This document shows, piece by piece, positions 52,376 through 62,337 of a stretch of 64,000 nucleotides of DNA. Location: the NCBI GenBank assembly GCA_018241445.1, contig JAFEDT010000006.1, positions 1 to 64,000 of the forward strand, written 5' to 3'. The position numbers and the translations under genes are program-made. Source of the DNA: Pseudomonadota bacterium (lineage in GTDB: Bacteria; Pseudomonadota; Gammaproteobacteria; Steroidobacterales; Steroidobacteraceae). The stretch's first letter is position 1. Each line of letters opens with the position of its first letter. Below the pieces are notes generated by a model, which saw nothing but the letters and a program-made list of their open reading frames with translations, did not search any database and was not told where the DNA came from.

Positions 52376-53089
52376 TCATCGCGGTACGACCTCGCCCGCG
52401 TGTCCCTGGGCCCGCAGACGCGAGGCGAGCCGCTCTGCAGCCGCCCGGTCAGGCGCGGGACCGACGCGCACGCGATACAGGCGCCGCCCGCCATTGCCCT
52501 GCGACACGCGCACATGGTAGCCCTGCGCCGTCACCTGCCGGGCCAGCCGCTCGGCGTTGACCTTGCTGGCAAAGCTGCCCAGCTGCACGACCCAGGCGCC
52601 GCTGCCGTCCCCTGCCCGCCCACCCTCGTCCACCGACGCGGCGGCACGGCGGACTGGGGCCGGGGCCTCATGCGCCGGCGCGGTCGCCGCATGCGGCACC
52701 GCTGGTTGTGGCGCGGCTACCGGAGCGGCCGGCGCGGCCGGCGAAGCCGGCGGGAGCGTGTCGGTGCCGTGCCCTTCGCCATCAACTGCGCCGGCCGCTG
52801 GGGCTGAGCCTTGCGCCGGCGGCACGGCCGTGTCGGGGGTGGTTGCGGACGGCGCCGCAGGGGTGCTGCTGCTCAGGGCCGCCGGCTGTGGCGCCGCCTG
52901 CGGTGCAGTGGCCGGGCGTGCGCCGTCAGCGAGGTCGATGGTGTAGGAGCGCAACGGAGGCTGGTCGCCGCCGCCCGCCTCCGTCACCGGCAATGCGACG
53001 GAGCTGTGCACCGGCCCGCGCAGCAGCGCCGGTACCAGCAATACGATCACGGCCAGCAATATCGCCGCGCCCGTCAGCCGCTCTTTCAC
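52376..53089 (-). CDS. dedD: DedD-like SPOR-domain protein
   Basis: 237-residue bitopic inner-membrane protein. Start at GTG 53089 with AGGA 7 bp upstream gives KERLTGAAILLAVIVLLVPALLRG, matching the DedD N-terminus (one TM). A long Pro/Ala-rich linker follows (about 70-150), then the SPOR domain at about 160-237 (WVVQLGSFASKVNAERLARQ, YRVRVGPAPDRAAAERLASR), which binds denuded septal peptidoglycan and draws the protein to the division site. The TTG-initiated longer frame to 53125 is less likely. Between folC and cvpA, as in Pseudomonas. Confidence 0.9.
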   Translation of the reverse strand: MKERLTGAAILLAVIVLLVPALLRGPVHSSVALPVTEAGGGDQPPLRSYTIDLADGARPATAPQAAPQPAALSSSTPAAPSATTPDTAVPPAQGSAPAAGAVDGEGHGTDTLPPASPAAPAAPVAAPQPAVPHAATAPAHEAPAPVRRAAASVDEGGRAGDGSGAWVVQLGSFASKVNAERLARQVTAQGYHVRVSQGNGGRRLYRVRVGPAPDRAAAERLASRLRAQGHAGEVVPR

Positions 53090-53182
53090 CTTGAGGTCCT
53101 GAATCTGTTGGAAAACTGTCCACAACCGGATCCCGGCAGGCTGCTAGATGGGGCGTGGCCGAGGGATTGCAACACGACAGCC

Positions 53183-54487
53183 TCAGTATATCTGAAGCAC
53201 CCCCAGCGCCGGCCCGACGGCGTGCACCGAGCCGCACACGACGACACGGTCGCCGGGCCGGGCGAGCCTGCGCGCCGCCGCACAGCCGGCTTCGATTGAA
53301 TCCGCCAGCGTCGCCGCGCCTGCGGGCAGCCCCAGGCGCGCCGCCGTCTGCGCCGCGTCAGAGCCGCGCGGACCGGGCAGGCTGCACACCACCCAGTGCG
53401 CGAATTGCGCGCGCAGCGCATTGCCGATCGCAAGCGCGTCCTTGTCCGCCAGCACGCCCACGACCGCCACTGTGCGCGCCCCGGCACCGGGCAGCGGGCG
53501 CTCGCTCAATAACTGCGCCAGTACCTGCGCCGCGGGCTCGTTGTGCGCGATGTCCAGGATCCATTCCACCTCACCTGGAACGACCTGGAAGCGGCCCGCC
53601 AGCCGTACGCTGCGTAATGCCCGGGTGACGGCTGCCGTGTCCAGCGCACGTCCGCGGGTGCGGCCCGTTCGGGCGGCGGCCTCCTGCAGCAGCGCCACCG
53701 CCGCGATGGCGGTGGCGGCGTTTCGATATTGAATCGAGCCGGCGAGTGCGGACGGCGGCAGGTCCGTGAAGTGCCCGCCGGGGCCCATGTACTCCCAGCC
53801 GCCGGCGCCACTGCCCCAGCGGAAATCCCGGCCTGCGATGTATTCAGGCGCGCCCAGACGCGTGGCGGTGGCGTGCACGCTGCCGGGCATATCGGCGCTG
53901 CCCAGCACCAGCGGCCGGCCGGCACGGGCAATCCCGGCCTTCTCGGTGCCGATGGCCTCCAGGGTATCGCCGAGCCAGTCACGATGATCGAACCCCACCG
54001 AGGCGATCACTGCGACGTCGGCGTCGATGAGGTTGGTGGCATCCAGGCGTCCGCCAAGGCCGACCTCCAGCACCGCCGCATCCACCTGCTGCTCACGGAA
54101 CAGCCACAGCGCCGCCAGGGTGTTGTATTCGAAGAAGGTCAGCGTGACCTCGCCGCGCGCCGCCTCGATTTCCCGGAACGCGCGCAGCAGTGCCTCGTCA
54201 TCCACCTCCTGGCCGCGGACGCGGATGCGCTCGTTGTAGCGCAGGAAGTGCGGCGAGGTGAACATGCCGGTGCTGCAGCCGCAGGCCTCGAGCAGGGCCG
54301 CGGCGTGGGCCACCGTCGAGCCCTTGCCATTGGTGCCCGCTATCGTAATGGTGGGATACTCCACCCGCTGCAGCCCGAGCCTTCCGGCCACCGCCGCCAC
54401 CCGTGCAAGCCCCATGTCGATGCTGCGCGGATGCACTGACTCCTGCAGCGCCAGCCATTGCGACAGGGTGCGATCGTCGGGCGGCAC
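53183..54487 (-). CDS. folC: Folylpolyglutamate synthase/dihydrofolate synthase
   Basis: Cytoplasmic ATP-dependent ligase that adds glutamate to dihydropteroate and folates. 434 residues. The P-loop GTNGKGST lies near residue 49-56, followed by TSPHFLRYNERIRVRGQEVD. VGLGGRLDATNLIDADVAVI is the metal/substrate loop, and the C-terminal domain starts with DIAHNEPAA. Start is GTG at 54487, 6 bp after the accD stop, so they are probably co-translated. Confidence 0.96.
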   Translation of the reverse strand: MPPDDRTLSQWLALQESVHPRSIDMGLARVAAVAGRLGLQRVEYPTITIAGTNGKGSTVAHAAALLEACGCSTGMFTSPHFLRYNERIRVRGQEVDDEALLRAFREIEAARGEVTLTFFEYNTLAALWLFREQQVDAAVLEVGLGGRLDATNLIDADVAVIASVGFDHRDWLGDTLEAIGTEKAGIARAGRPLVLGSADMPGSVHATATRLGAPEYIAGRDFRWGSGAGGWEYMGPGGHFTDLPPSALAGSIQYRNAATAIAAVALLQEAAARTGRTRGRALDTAAVTRALRSVRLAGRFQVVPGEVEWILDIAHNEPAAQVLAQLLSERPLPGAGARTVAVVGVLADKDALAIGNALRAQFAHWVVCSLPGPRGSDAAQTAARLGLPAGAATLADSIEAGCAAARRLARPGDRVVVCGSVHAVGPALGVLQIY

Positions 54488-54493
54488 AGCCCC

Positions 54494-55363
54494 TCAGGCC
54501 GCCTGGCCGGCCGCGGGCAGCTTCAGCAGCAGGCGCAGCAGCGCCGCGACCCGGTCGCGCATGTCGCGACGGTCGACGATCATGTCGATGGCTCCGTGCT
54601 CCAGCAGAAACTCGCTGCGCTGGAATCCCTCCGGCAGGGTCTCGCGCACTGTCTGCTGGATGACCCGCGGTCCCGCGAAGCCGATCAGCGCGCGTGGCTC
54701 GGCCAGGTTCAGGTCCCCCAGCAGCGCCAGGCTCGCCGATACACCGCCGGTGGTGGGATCGGTAAGCACCGAAATGAACGGCAGGTGCGCCTGGGCCATG
54801 CGCGACAGCGCGGCAGCGGTCTTGGCCATCTGCAGCAGCGAATACAGTGCCTCCTGCATGCGTGCGCCGCCGCTGGCGGTGAAGCACACCAGCGCCCGCC
54901 TCTCCTGGATGCAGGCCTCGGCGCCGCGCCGGAAGCGCTCGCCCACCACTGAACCCATCGAACCGCCGAGAAACTGGAACTCGAAGGCGCAGGCCACGAC
55001 CGGCAGAGCGTGCAGCGTCCCGGACAGTACCACCAGGGCATCCCGCTCTCCGGTTGCCTTCTGCGCCTGGGTCAGGCGGTCGCGGTAGCGTTTGCTGTCG
55101 CGGAACTTGAGGGGATCCTCGGGACTGATTTCGGCGCCAATCTCCTGGCCCGTGCCGATGTCCAGGAAGCGCGTCAGCCGCTCGCGCGCGCCCATGCGCA
55201 TGTGGTGGCTGCACTTTGGGCAGACATAGAGATTGCGCTCCAGCTCCGCCCGGTACAGGACCGCATCGCAGGCCGGGCACTTGATCCACAGGCCCTCCGG
55301 AACCGAGCGCGTGCGGCGTTCCGTCTTGATCCGTGCCGGGATGATTTTTTCGAACCAGCTCAC
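54494..55363 (-). CDS. accD: Acetyl-CoA carboxylase carboxyltransferase, beta subunit
   Basis: Zinc-containing subunit of the transferase that makes malonyl-CoA for fatty acids. 289 residues. N-terminal zinc ribbon C29/C32/C48/C51 (IKCPACDAV ... YVCPKCSHH). The crotonase-like core has [24 protein letters not shown] and [11 protein letters not shown], where acyl-CoA binds. GTG start at 55363. trpF, present between truA and accD in Pseudomonas, is missing; the gap is only 30 bp. Confidence 0.97.
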   Translation of the reverse strand: MSWFEKIIPARIKTERRTRSVPEGLWIKCPACDAVLYRAELERNLYVCPKCSHHMRMGARERLTRFLDIGTGQEIGAEISPEDPLKFRDSKRYRDRLTQAQKATGERDALVVLSGTLHALPVVACAFEFQFLGGSMGSVVGERFRRGAEACIQERRALVCFTASGGARMQEALYSLLQMAKTAAALSRMAQAHLPFISVLTDPTTGGVSASLALLGDLNLAEPRALIGFAGPRVIQQTVRETLPEGFQRSEFLLEHGAIDMIVDRRDMRDRVAALLRLLLKLPAAGQAA

Positions 55364-55393
55364 TGGCGGCCTTCGTGCGGGAAACCGCGCGGA

Positions 55394-56185
55394 TTATGCC
55401 TCAAACGGCGGCCACGGCAGGGTGGCCGCGCCCGGCAGGCCAAACTGCGCCGGGTAGCGCACCGCGTGCAGGTACAGGCCCGCGGCCGCGGCCGTGGCGG
55501 CACTGCGGGCGCGCTCACGCCCCAGGAGCACCTGGGCAGCCCAGGCCACCGGCGCATCCCCCCTCCCGATTGCCAGCAGCAGCCCGGCAATGTTGCGCAC
55601 CATGTGGTGCAGAAACGCGTTGGCCGTCACCTCGATGGTGATCCAGTCACCGTCGCGCCGCACGTGCAGCCGCTCCACGCGCCGCACTGGTGACTTCGCC
55701 TGGCATTCAGCGGCGCGCAAGGCGCTGAAATCATGCTCACCGACCAGGGCCTGCGCCGCCTCGGCCATGAGGTCCGCGGCCAGGGGGCGGTGCACCCACA
55801 GGGCGCGGCCGGCGGTGAGCGCCGCGCGTGCGCCGCGGTTCAGGATCAGGTAACGGTAGGTGCGAGCCTGCGCACTGAAGCGGGCGTGGAAGTCATCGGG
55901 TACGGGCTGCACCCATGACAGGGCGACATCGGGGGGCAGCTCGCTGTTGGCTCCCAGCAGCCACGCGCGGGTCGTGCGCTGCGCCCCTGTGTCGAAGTGC
56001 GCCACCTGCCCGTAGGCGTGCACGCCGGCGTCGGTGCGTCCCGCGCACACCAGCGCCACCGGCGCCGCCGCGACGCGGCCCAGTGCCGCCTCGACGACCT
56101 GCTGCACCGTGGGCAGGTGCTGCTGCGTCTGCCAGCCCGCGTATCTGCGGCCGTCGTACTCGACGCCGACGGCGATCCGCGCCAC
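55394..56185 (-). CDS. truA: tRNA pseudouridine synthase A (positions 38-40)
   Basis: Forms pseudouridine at 38-40 of many tRNA anticodon arms. 263 residues. Catalytic Asp52 in AGRTDAGVHAYGQV. N-terminal VEYDGRRYAGWQTQ and the C-terminal FLHHMVRNIAGLLL are family signatures. Start is GTG at 56185, 12 bp after the fimV stop. The order fimV-truA is the same as in Pseudomonas. Confidence 0.97.
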   Translation of the reverse strand: MARIAVGVEYDGRRYAGWQTQQHLPTVQQVVEAALGRVAAAPVALVCAGRTDAGVHAYGQVAHFDTGAQRTTRAWLLGANSELPPDVALSWVQPVPDDFHARFSAQARTYRYLILNRGARAALTAGRALWVHRPLAADLMAEAAQALVGEHDFSALRAAECQAKSPVRRVERLHVRRDGDWITIEVTANAFLHHMVRNIAGLLLAIGRGDAPVAWAAQVLLGRERARSAATAAAAGLYLHAVRYPAQFGLPGAATLPWPPFEA

Positions 56186-56197
56186 GGCCTTCGCGGA

Positions 56198-59100
56198 TCA
56201 GCCGGGCAGTGACTCGATCAGACGCTGTGCTTCCTGCTTCTGCGCTGCGGTCCCCTCGCCCAACACCTCTTCCAGGATGTTACGCGCCCCTTCCGGGTCG
56301 CCCATGTCCATGTAAGCCCGCGCAAGGTCCAGCTTGGTGCCGACCTCGCTCATGGTGACGGGTTCCAGGTCAGGCAGCGCCAGGTCCTCGGACTGCAGCC
56401 GCTGCGTCGCAGCGAAGGCCGCGTCCCCCGACACCGGCTGGTGCTCCGCTTCACCCACGTCCAGGTCGACACCATGCCCGGTGGCCGCGTGTACCCCGGT
56501 GGCCGAACCCACATCCAGGTCGAGCGGGCTCTTCATGATCCCGGTGGCTTCGCTGAGCGGGACATCCACCCCGTGCTCGCCCAGAGCCGCCAGGCGGGAA
56601 GTCGCGGAAGGGTCAGGCAGGGCCGCGCTGGTCTGTGTCAGGGCCGCTTCCAGCTCGTTCGGATCAAATTGCCAGCCGCCCGTCACCGCGGTGGAGCTGA
56701 CATCCGTGCCACTGCCGCGGTGCTGGGCGTCTTCCATTACCTTGCGCGAGTATTCGTCCATGCCCGCCACCAGCGTCGGTGCGTCGGGCGATGAGGCCGC
56801 CGCGGATGCCGGACCGGGCTGTTCCACGGTGTCGGGCGCACCGACATCCAGTCCCAGGTCGTCTACTGCAAGTTCTTCGGTCTGCTCCCCCAGGTGGCCC
56901 CGCCGCAGTGCCGCATCCAGTCGGAGCGTCGGACTGGCGCTCATCAGCGCCGGCTGCTCAACCGTCGGGCCTTCCATCTCGGCGGTCTGGCCGGCGCGGG
57001 CCATGCGCGCCGTCATCTCGCGCGTGGTGCCGGTGACGTTCAGGATGCCGCTGTCCAGCAGCGCGGCGTTGCGATCGGTGACGTTGGTGGGCGATTCCGA
57101 GGCGCCGGTGTCGCCGATTGCGGCACCGATGTCCAGGTCGACCGCATGCGCGGCCTCGCCCGTCGGCTCACCATGCAGATCGAAGTCCACGCGGTTCTGA
57201 CCGCCCTCCAGGTCCAGGTCGACGCCTCCGGCGGTAGCGCCGCTAACCGCGCCGCCGCCCGCAAAGATCGGGTCCTCGGGTGCGATCTGCTTGCCCATGA
57301 TGAGGATCTTTTCCCACTCACCCGGCGCCGCCGCATCACGTGAGGCGGCCAGCTCCCGCGCAGTCTGCAGGAACTGTTCCTTGTTGCCCCAGACGAAGAA
57401 CACCTCCAGCAGCTTCAGCTTCAGATCCCGGCGCGCGGGCTCGCGGCTGATGGCGATGCGCACCAGGTCTGCCGCCTGGTCATACAGGCCGTAGGCCATG
57501 TGGAAGTCAGCCTCGGCCAGCGGATCGCCCTGGTCCAGGTTGATCGCCGTTTCGCTGCTGATGGTGTCATCGCTGGTGACATGGCGCGTTGGGATGGGCG
57601 CCGGCTCGGTGGCCGCCGGGGCGGCCGAGGCCGTCGCGCGCGGGCGCTCGCGGCTGCCCGTCTCCTCCACCAGGAATCCACCGTCCGTACCCGCATCCCG
57701 CGGGAACGACAGCGGGCGGTTTGCCGGCGCCGCCTCGGCAGCCTCGGCACCCGCGGCAGCGAGACGACCCAGGGAATCGTCGAATTCGGTTTCACGCCGC
57801 GCCCGCAGGTAGCGCATCGCGCCAAGGCCACCCACGACGGCCGCCAACGCCAGCAGCAGCAACCACCACAGGCCCTTGAGGGTATCGAGTATGCCGCCGC
57901 TGCTTTCCGGGGTCACATGCGCGGCCGGGCGGCGCGGGGCCTTCGGCGCGCTGGCCGGCTGTGCGGGCGGCGTCACCGCCGGTGCGGCCTCATGCTGCTC
58001 TTGCGCGGCCGCGGGCGGCGGCGTCGGAGCCGATGCCGCGGGTGCCGGTGCCGGTGCCGGGGCGGCAGCCTGCGTCGCCGGTGGTGGCGGCGGCGGGGAT
58101 GTCGTTTCCGCAGCCGCACCACCCTGCTTCGCGGCGATCTGCGACTGCAGCCGCGCCAGCTCGGCGTTCTTCAGTTCCAGCAGGCGCCTGGATTCGGCGA
58201 GCTCGCCCTGCAGCTGTTGCACCTGGTTCTGGAGCTGGCTGGTCTCGGCCGATCCCGTGCCACCGGCTGTCGCTTCATTCTGAGCGGGTGCTACGAGCTT
58301 CAGGCGCCCCGGCTGTTCCGCTGCTGCGGCGTGACCGCCTGCGCCGCCGCGCCAGGCGGTGTACTGGCGGCGGATCTCCGCGGCCGCGACCGCCGGGGCG
58401 ACAGCCTGCGCCGTGCTCGCGTCGGGGATGCGCAGCACCGCCCCCTTGCGCAGCAGATTCATGTTCTGCTCGAAGGCGTGCGGATTAGCCTGGTATATGG
58501 CCAGCATCCACTCGCGCGTGGTGGCGCTGCCGGCACCCGCGCCGGAAACGCCGCTGGCAATACCCGACAGGGTTTCGCCACCCTTGACCAGGTGACTGCC
58601 CTCGCCTGAAGGGGCCGCTGAAGGTTCCGGCTGCGCCGACTGCTGGGGTGCCGCCTGTTCGGTCGCCGCACGCGCAGTGGAGACTGGCGCCGTCGGGGCC
58701 GGGGAGGCGGCAACCGCCGGCGCCGGGGCGGCGGGCTGGCTGCGCTCGATCGCACCCTCGCGTGCGGTTGCACCCGAGGCTGGCGCCGCTACGGCAGCGC
58801 CTGACGCTGTCGGTCCGGGCGTGTAGAGGGGCGGATCCAGCAGCACGGTGTATTCGCGCACCAGGTGTCCGCGGGACCAGTTGACCTCCACCAGCAAAGT
58901 CACGAATGGCTCGGTGATGGGGTCGCTCGAGGTCACGTGCGCGGAAACATTCTGTCCGCTGCGCTGCACACGGACCTGTACGTTCGACAGGTACGCGGGA
59001 AAATCCAGTCCATAGCGCGCGAAGGTCTCGCGCGAGGCCAGTTGCGCCTGGACGGTGTTCACCTCGTCGGGCGCAACGTCGATCAGGTCGATGCGGGCGT

Positions 59101-59215
59101 CCAGCGGGGAGTTCAGTGCCGAATTGAGGTGGATGTCCCCCAACCCCAGGGCAAATGACGCCGATGGCATGGCCAGGATCAAGGCCAGCGCCCGGATTGA
59201 GCGTCTCGCGAACAT
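56198..59215 (-). CDS. fimV: FimV-like peptidoglycan-binding hub protein
   Basis: Large (1005 residues), acidic inner-membrane protein needed in Pseudomonas for type IV pilus and twitching. Signal/anchor MFARRSIRALALILAMPSA. The FimV N-terminal domain reads GLGDIHLNSALNSPLDARID. A LysM-like segment follows (SHLVKGGETLSGIASGVSG), a coiled coil (QVQQLQGELAESRRLLELKN), one TM helix (GLWWLLLLALAAVVGGLGAM), an acidic cytoplasmic region with TPR-like repeats, and the FimV C-terminal domain (KLDLARAYMDMGDPEGARNI). Start at ATG 59215; the open frame extends to 59476 but lacks the signal. Pro/Ala-rich low-complexity stretches join the domains. No pilus genes are nearby. Confidence 0.93.
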   Translation of the reverse strand: MFARRSIRALALILAMPSASFALGLGDIHLNSALNSPLDARIDLIDVAPDEVNTVQAQLASRETFARYGLDFPAYLSNVQVRVQRSGQNVSAHVTSSDPITEPFVTLLVEVNWSRGHLVREYTVLLDPPLYTPGPTASGAAVAAPASGATAREGAIERSQPAAPAPAVAASPAPTAPVSTARAATEQAAPQQSAQPEPSAAPSGEGSHLVKGGETLSGIASGVSGAGAGSATTREWMLAIYQANPHAFEQNMNLLRKGAVLRIPDASTAQAVAPAVAAAEIRRQYTAWRGGAGGHAAAAEQPGRLKLVAPAQNEATAGGTGSAETSQLQNQVQQLQGELAESRRLLELKNAELARLQSQIAAKQGGAAAETTSPPPPPPATQAAAPAPAPAPAASAPTPPPAAAQEQHEAAPAVTPPAQPASAPKAPRRPAAHVTPESSGGILDTLKGLWWLLLLALAAVVGGLGAMRYLRARRETEFDDSLGRLAAAGAEAAEAAPANRPLSFPRDAGTDGGFLVEETGSRERPRATASAAPAATEPAPIPTRHVTSDDTISSETAINLDQGDPLAEADFHMAYGLYDQAADLVRIAISREPARRDLKLKLLEVFFVWGNKEQFLQTARELAASRDAAAPGEWEKILIMGKQIAPEDPIFAGGGAVSGATAGGVDLDLEGGQNRVDFDLHGEPTGEAAHAVDLDIGAAIGDTGASESPTNVTDRNAALLDSGILNVTGTTREMTARMARAGQTAEMEGPTVEQPALMSASPTLRLDAALRRGHLGEQTEELAVDDLGLDVGAPDTVEQPGPASAAASSPDAPTLVAGMDEYSRKVMEDAQHRGSGTDVSSTAVTGGWQFDPNELEAALTQTSAALPDPSATSRLAALGEHGVDVPLSEATGIMKSPLDLDVGSATGVHAATGHGVDLDVGEAEHQPVSGDAAFAATQRLQSEDLALPDLEPVTMSEVGTKLDLARAYMDMGDPEGARNILEEVLGEGTAAQKQEAQRLIESLPG

Positions 59216-59312
59216 CAGGGCACCCCGACAGTGATTTCGGTGGAATCTCTTATAAAAACAATCGGATGGAGTGCAACCTGCAGCCCATCCGTGAAACCCG
59301 CGGCAATATAAC

Positions 59313-60317
59313 TTAAATAGGGTGCCGGGCCAAAGCCTCCGCAATCCGGACGCAGTTCGCCGCACTCCCCGTCGCACCATCGGCTGCGATCCATAAGTCA
59401 AATCCTCGCTCAGGGGCGAGATCATCACGGATTCGCGCGACATAAACTGTGTCGCGCTTCGCTGACCCGGGGTCACCGGAGCCGCTCAGAAGCGTGACGC
59501 CCGGCGCAGTTTCCAGCAGTTTCCCTGCCCGGATCGCGTCCAGTGGTTCGCGGGTATGCAGATGCACAGCCATCGCGTCTCCATGGAACACCGGCACCCG
59601 CGCGGCCGTGATGCTGACGGCCAGCTCTGGCGCCGCCAATACCCGGCGCAGGTCCTCGCGGACGCCCAGCTCCAGGGCCGTGTAGCCGTTGTGTTGGGCG
59701 GCGCCGATCTGGCCACTGCAGGTGAAAGCGCGCGCGGCTCCTTTGCGAGGGGAATCGAGCCCCTGGCCGCTGAGCGCTGCTATGGACTCCCGCGCCAGGG
59801 TTTCCACCGCCGCCCGGCCGGCGCCGGCGGCCGCCAGGTACAGCGACGCCACCACCTGGGTGAGGCCTGCGGCGCGGTGCAGCGGGGCCAGCACGCTCGC
59901 CAGTGTCACCGCGGCGCCGCAGGGCGAGGCCACCAGGGCCGGCCGGCGCAGTGCTGCAAGCGGCGCAAGGTCGACCGCGGCCACCACCAGGGGCACGTCC
60001 GCGCGAGCCCGCAGGGCGCGACTGACATCGATGACGCTGCTGCCGCCGGCCAGTGCGCGCGGCGCGTGCTGCGCCGCAACCGCGTCCGGCGTGCAGAAGA
60101 ACGCGAGCTGGCAGCCGGAGAAATCGAAATCCTCCAGCCGCCCGACCGCCTGGCTGCGGCCGCGGAAACTGACGCTCTCGCCGAGCGAACGTTCACCCGC
60201 CAGCGCGTGCAGGCGCGTGACCGCGAGCGCGCTGCCCGAAAGCGCCTCGATGACGGCCTGACCGGCCAGCCCGGTGGCACCAGCAACCGCAACGCTCACA
60301 GCGGCCGCTTCAGTCAC
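59313..60317 (-). CDS. Aspartate-semialdehyde dehydrogenase-like protein (USG-1 type)
   Basis: 334-residue protein of the Asd fold. The NADP loop is [19 protein letters not shown]133 in [10 protein letters not shown] may be the catalytic Cys, though Asd normally has NPNCS there. [15 protein letters not shown] replaces the RVPVxxGH motif (GD instead of GH, losing the catalytic His), and the end reads [17 protein letters not shown] where Asd has R-KGAA. So the enzyme is probably altered or inactive, like USG-1 of E. coli. Start is GTG at 60317, overlapping the aroC stop by 8 bp. Placed before fimV, as asd/usg genes are in Pseudomonas. Confidence 0.7.
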   Translation of the reverse strand: MTEAAAVSVAVAGATGLAGQAVIEALSGSALAVTRLHALAGERSLGESVSFRGRSQAVGRLEDFDFSGCQLAFFCTPDAVAAQHAPRALAGGSSVIDVSRALRARADVPLVVAAVDLAPLAALRRPALVASPCGAAVTLASVLAPLHRAAGLTQVVASLYLAAAGAGRAAVETLARESIAALSGQGLDSPRKGAARAFTCSGQIGAAQHNGYTALELGVREDLRRVLAAPELAVSITAARVPVFHGDAMAVHLHTREPLDAIRAGKLLETAPGVTLLSGSGDPGSAKRDTVYVARIRDDLAPERGFDLWIAADGATGSAANCVRIAEALARHPI

Positions 60318-61407
60318 GGGCGGTAATGTCCGGCGTGGTGCTGCGCACGTCGGCGTTCTGTGCGCGGTGGCGCAGATAGTGATCCATCAGCACGATCGCC
60401 AGCATCGCCTCTGCAATCGGAGTGGCGCGCAGGCCGACGCAGGGGTCGTGGCGGCCGGTGGTAACCACCTGCACCGGGTTGCCCGCCAGGTCGATGCTGT
60501 CGCCTGGAACCTGGATGCTGGAGGTGGGCTTCAGGGTCAGGTGGGCGATCACATCCTGTCCGGAAGAGATACCCCCCAGGATGCCGCCGGCGTGGTTGCT
60601 GCGGAACCCGCGCGGCGTCAGTTCGTCGCGATGCTCGCTGCCACGCTGCGCCGCGGCGCCGACGCCGCTGCCGATCTCCACCGCCTTGACCGCATTGATG
60701 CCCATGAGGGCATGGGCGATGTCGGCATCCAGCCGGTCGAACACCGGCTCGCCCAGGCCCGGCGGCACACCGCTGGCCACCACGGTGACGCGCGCCCCGA
60801 TCGAATCGCCCTGCTCGCGCACCTTCCAGATCAGCTGTTCCAGCTCAGCGATCCGCGCCGGATCGGGACAGAAGAACGGATTGTGATAGGCGAAGGCGGG
60901 ATCCACCGGATCCAGGCGCAGCTCGCCGACCTGGCTCAGGTAGCCGTAGATACGCAGGCCCAGCCTGCTGGCCAGGTAGCGCCGGGCGATGGCGCCGGCG
61001 GCGGTGCGCATCACCGTCTCGCGCGCCGAGGCGCGCCCGCCGCCGCGGTGATCGCGCAGGCCATACTTCTGCTGGTAGGTGTAGTCGGCGTGCCCGGGCC
61101 GGAAGCGGTCCTGCAGTTTGTTGTAGTCGCGTGAACGGGCGTCGGTGTTCTCGATCAGGATGCCGATCGGCGTGCCGGTGGTGCGGCCTTCGAAGACGCC
61201 GGAGAGGATGCGTACCTGGTCGGCCTCGCGCCGCTGGCTGACGAAGTGCGAGGTGCCGGTGCGGCGCCGGTCCACGTCCTGCTGCAGGTCGGCCTCGCTC
61301 AACGTGAGACCGGGCGGGCAGCCGTCGACGATGCAGCCAAGCGCCGGACCGTGGCTCTCGCCGAAGGTGGTGACCGTGAACAGTCTGCCGATGGTGTTGC
61401 CGGACAT
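60310..61407 (-). CDS. aroC: Chorismate synthase
   Basis: FMN-dependent enzyme making chorismate from EPSP, last step of the shikimate path. 365 residues. Signatures: [19 protein letters not shown] near residue 16-34; [35 protein letters not shown]; and the C-terminal [13 protein letters not shown] region and [17 protein letters not shown]. Overlaps the Asd-like gene by 8 bp and lies 15 bp after prmB, so one operon prmB-aroC-asd-like. Confidence 0.97.
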   Translation of the reverse strand: MSGNTIGRLFTVTTFGESHGPALGCIVDGCPPGLTLSEADLQQDVDRRRTGTSHFVSQRREADQVRILSGVFEGRTTGTPIGILIENTDARSRDYNKLQDRFRPGHADYTYQQKYGLRDHRGGGRASARETVMRTAAGAIARRYLASRLGLRIYGYLSQVGELRLDPVDPAFAYHNPFFCPDPARIAELEQLIWKVREQGDSIGARVTVVASGVPPGLGEPVFDRLDADIAHALMGINAVKAVEIGSGVGAAAQRGSEHRDELTPRGFRSNHAGGILGGISSGQDVIAHLTLKPTSSIQVPGDSIDLAGNPVQVVTTGRHDPCVGLRATPIAEAMLAIVLMDHYLRHRAQNADVRSTTPDITARD

Positions 61408-61422
61408 GCTATGGACTGTCGA

Positions 61423-62337
61423 TCACGCAGGTAACTGTTCCCGTGTCAGCAGGAACACCCCGCCGCCGCCGCGCTCGAACTGCAGCCAGGTGAACGGCAG
61501 ACGTGGAAAGGCGCGGCGCACGGCGTGTTCGGTGTTGCCCACCTCCACGATCAGCACCCCGCGGGGGCGCAGATGGGCGCGCGCCTGCGCCAGTATCACC
61601 CGCACCGAGTTGAGTCCCGTGCGTCCGGCGGCGAGCGCCAGCTTCGGCTCGTGCCGGTACTCCGGCGGCAGTTGCGCAAGTTCCCGTGCCCCGACATAGG
61701 GAGGATTGCTGACAATAATATCGTAGCGTGCCCCGGTCAGTGCGGCGAAGTGATCGGACTGCAGCAGGCGCACGCGCCTTCCCAACCGGTATCGCCGGAC
61801 ATTGCGCCGCGCTACTTCGAGCGCCGCCGCGCTGAGGTCCACCGCGTCGATGCGCGCACGCGGCAGGGCGCGCGCGCAGGCAATTGCGATGCAGCCCGAA
61901 CCGGTGCCCAGGTCCAGCACCCGGCTGACGCGCCGCGGTTGCACCCACGGGACGAAGCTCTGCTCGATCAGCTCCGCCAGCGGCGAGCGCGGCACCAGTA
62001 CCCGCGGGTCGACCTCGAACAGCAGGCCGGCGAACCAGGTCTGCCCGGTGAGATAGGCCGCAGGCACGCGCTCGCCGATGCGGCGCGACACCAGCGCCCG
62101 GGCGCGGGCGGCGGCGGCGGCGGCAACCCGCCGTGCATACAGTCCGCGTTGCCCGTGCCGCAGACCCAGGGCATGCACCACCAGGGCCGCGGCCTCGTCA
62201 CGGGCGTTGTCGGTGCCGTGCCCGAAGAACACGCGCGCGCGTGCCAGGCGACGCTCGCCAGCGGCGATCAGCTCTCCAACGGTGTCCCCGCGCCTTGCGC
62301 GTACCGCGGTGCGGCCCGTATGAAATAATTCACTCAT
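61423..62337 (-). CDS. prmB: 50S ribosomal protein L3 glutamine methyltransferase
   Basis: SAM-dependent N5-glutamine methyltransferase, 304 residues. Motifs: SAM-binding VLDLGTGSGCIAIACA, DAVDLSAAALEVARRN, and the NPPY catalytic motif (IVSNPPYVGAREL). PrmB rather than PrmC is inferred from the helical N-terminus, PRSPLAELIE and EYRHEPKLALAAGRTGL, and from its place before aroC, as in E. coli (prmB-aroC). The start codon (ATG, 62335-62337) overlaps that of the divergent SCO1 gene. Confidence 0.93.
   Translation of the reverse strand: MSELFHTGRTAVRARRGDTVGELIAAGERRLARARVFFGHGTDNARDEAAALVVHALGLRHGQRGLYARRVAAAAAARARALVSRRIGERVPAAYLTGQTWFAGLLFEVDPRVLVPRSPLAELIEQSFVPWVQPRRVSRVLDLGTGSGCIAIACARALPRARIDAVDLSAAALEVARRNVRRYRLGRRVRLLQSDHFAALTGARYDIIVSNPPYVGARELAQLPPEYRHEPKLALAAGRTGLNSVRVILAQARAHLRPRGVLIVEVGNTEHAVRRAFPRLPFTWLQFERGGGGVFLLTREQLPA
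62295..62324 (+). promoter_or_regulatory. Possible promoter for the SCO1-psd-epmA genes
   Basis: TTGCGC (62295-62300), 18 bp, TATGAA (62319-62324). The predicted start near 62331 leaves only about 5 nt before the ATG at 62336, a nearly leaderless mRNA. No Shine-Dalgarno is seen before this ATG (AATAATTCACTC), which agrees. The element lies inside the prmB coding start on the other strand. Confidence 0.3.

Noticed and set aside
56198..59476. Nested repeats in fimV as tandem repeat or CRISPR-like array
   Set aside because: The Ala/Pro/Gly-rich coding is low complexity without regular units or spacers.
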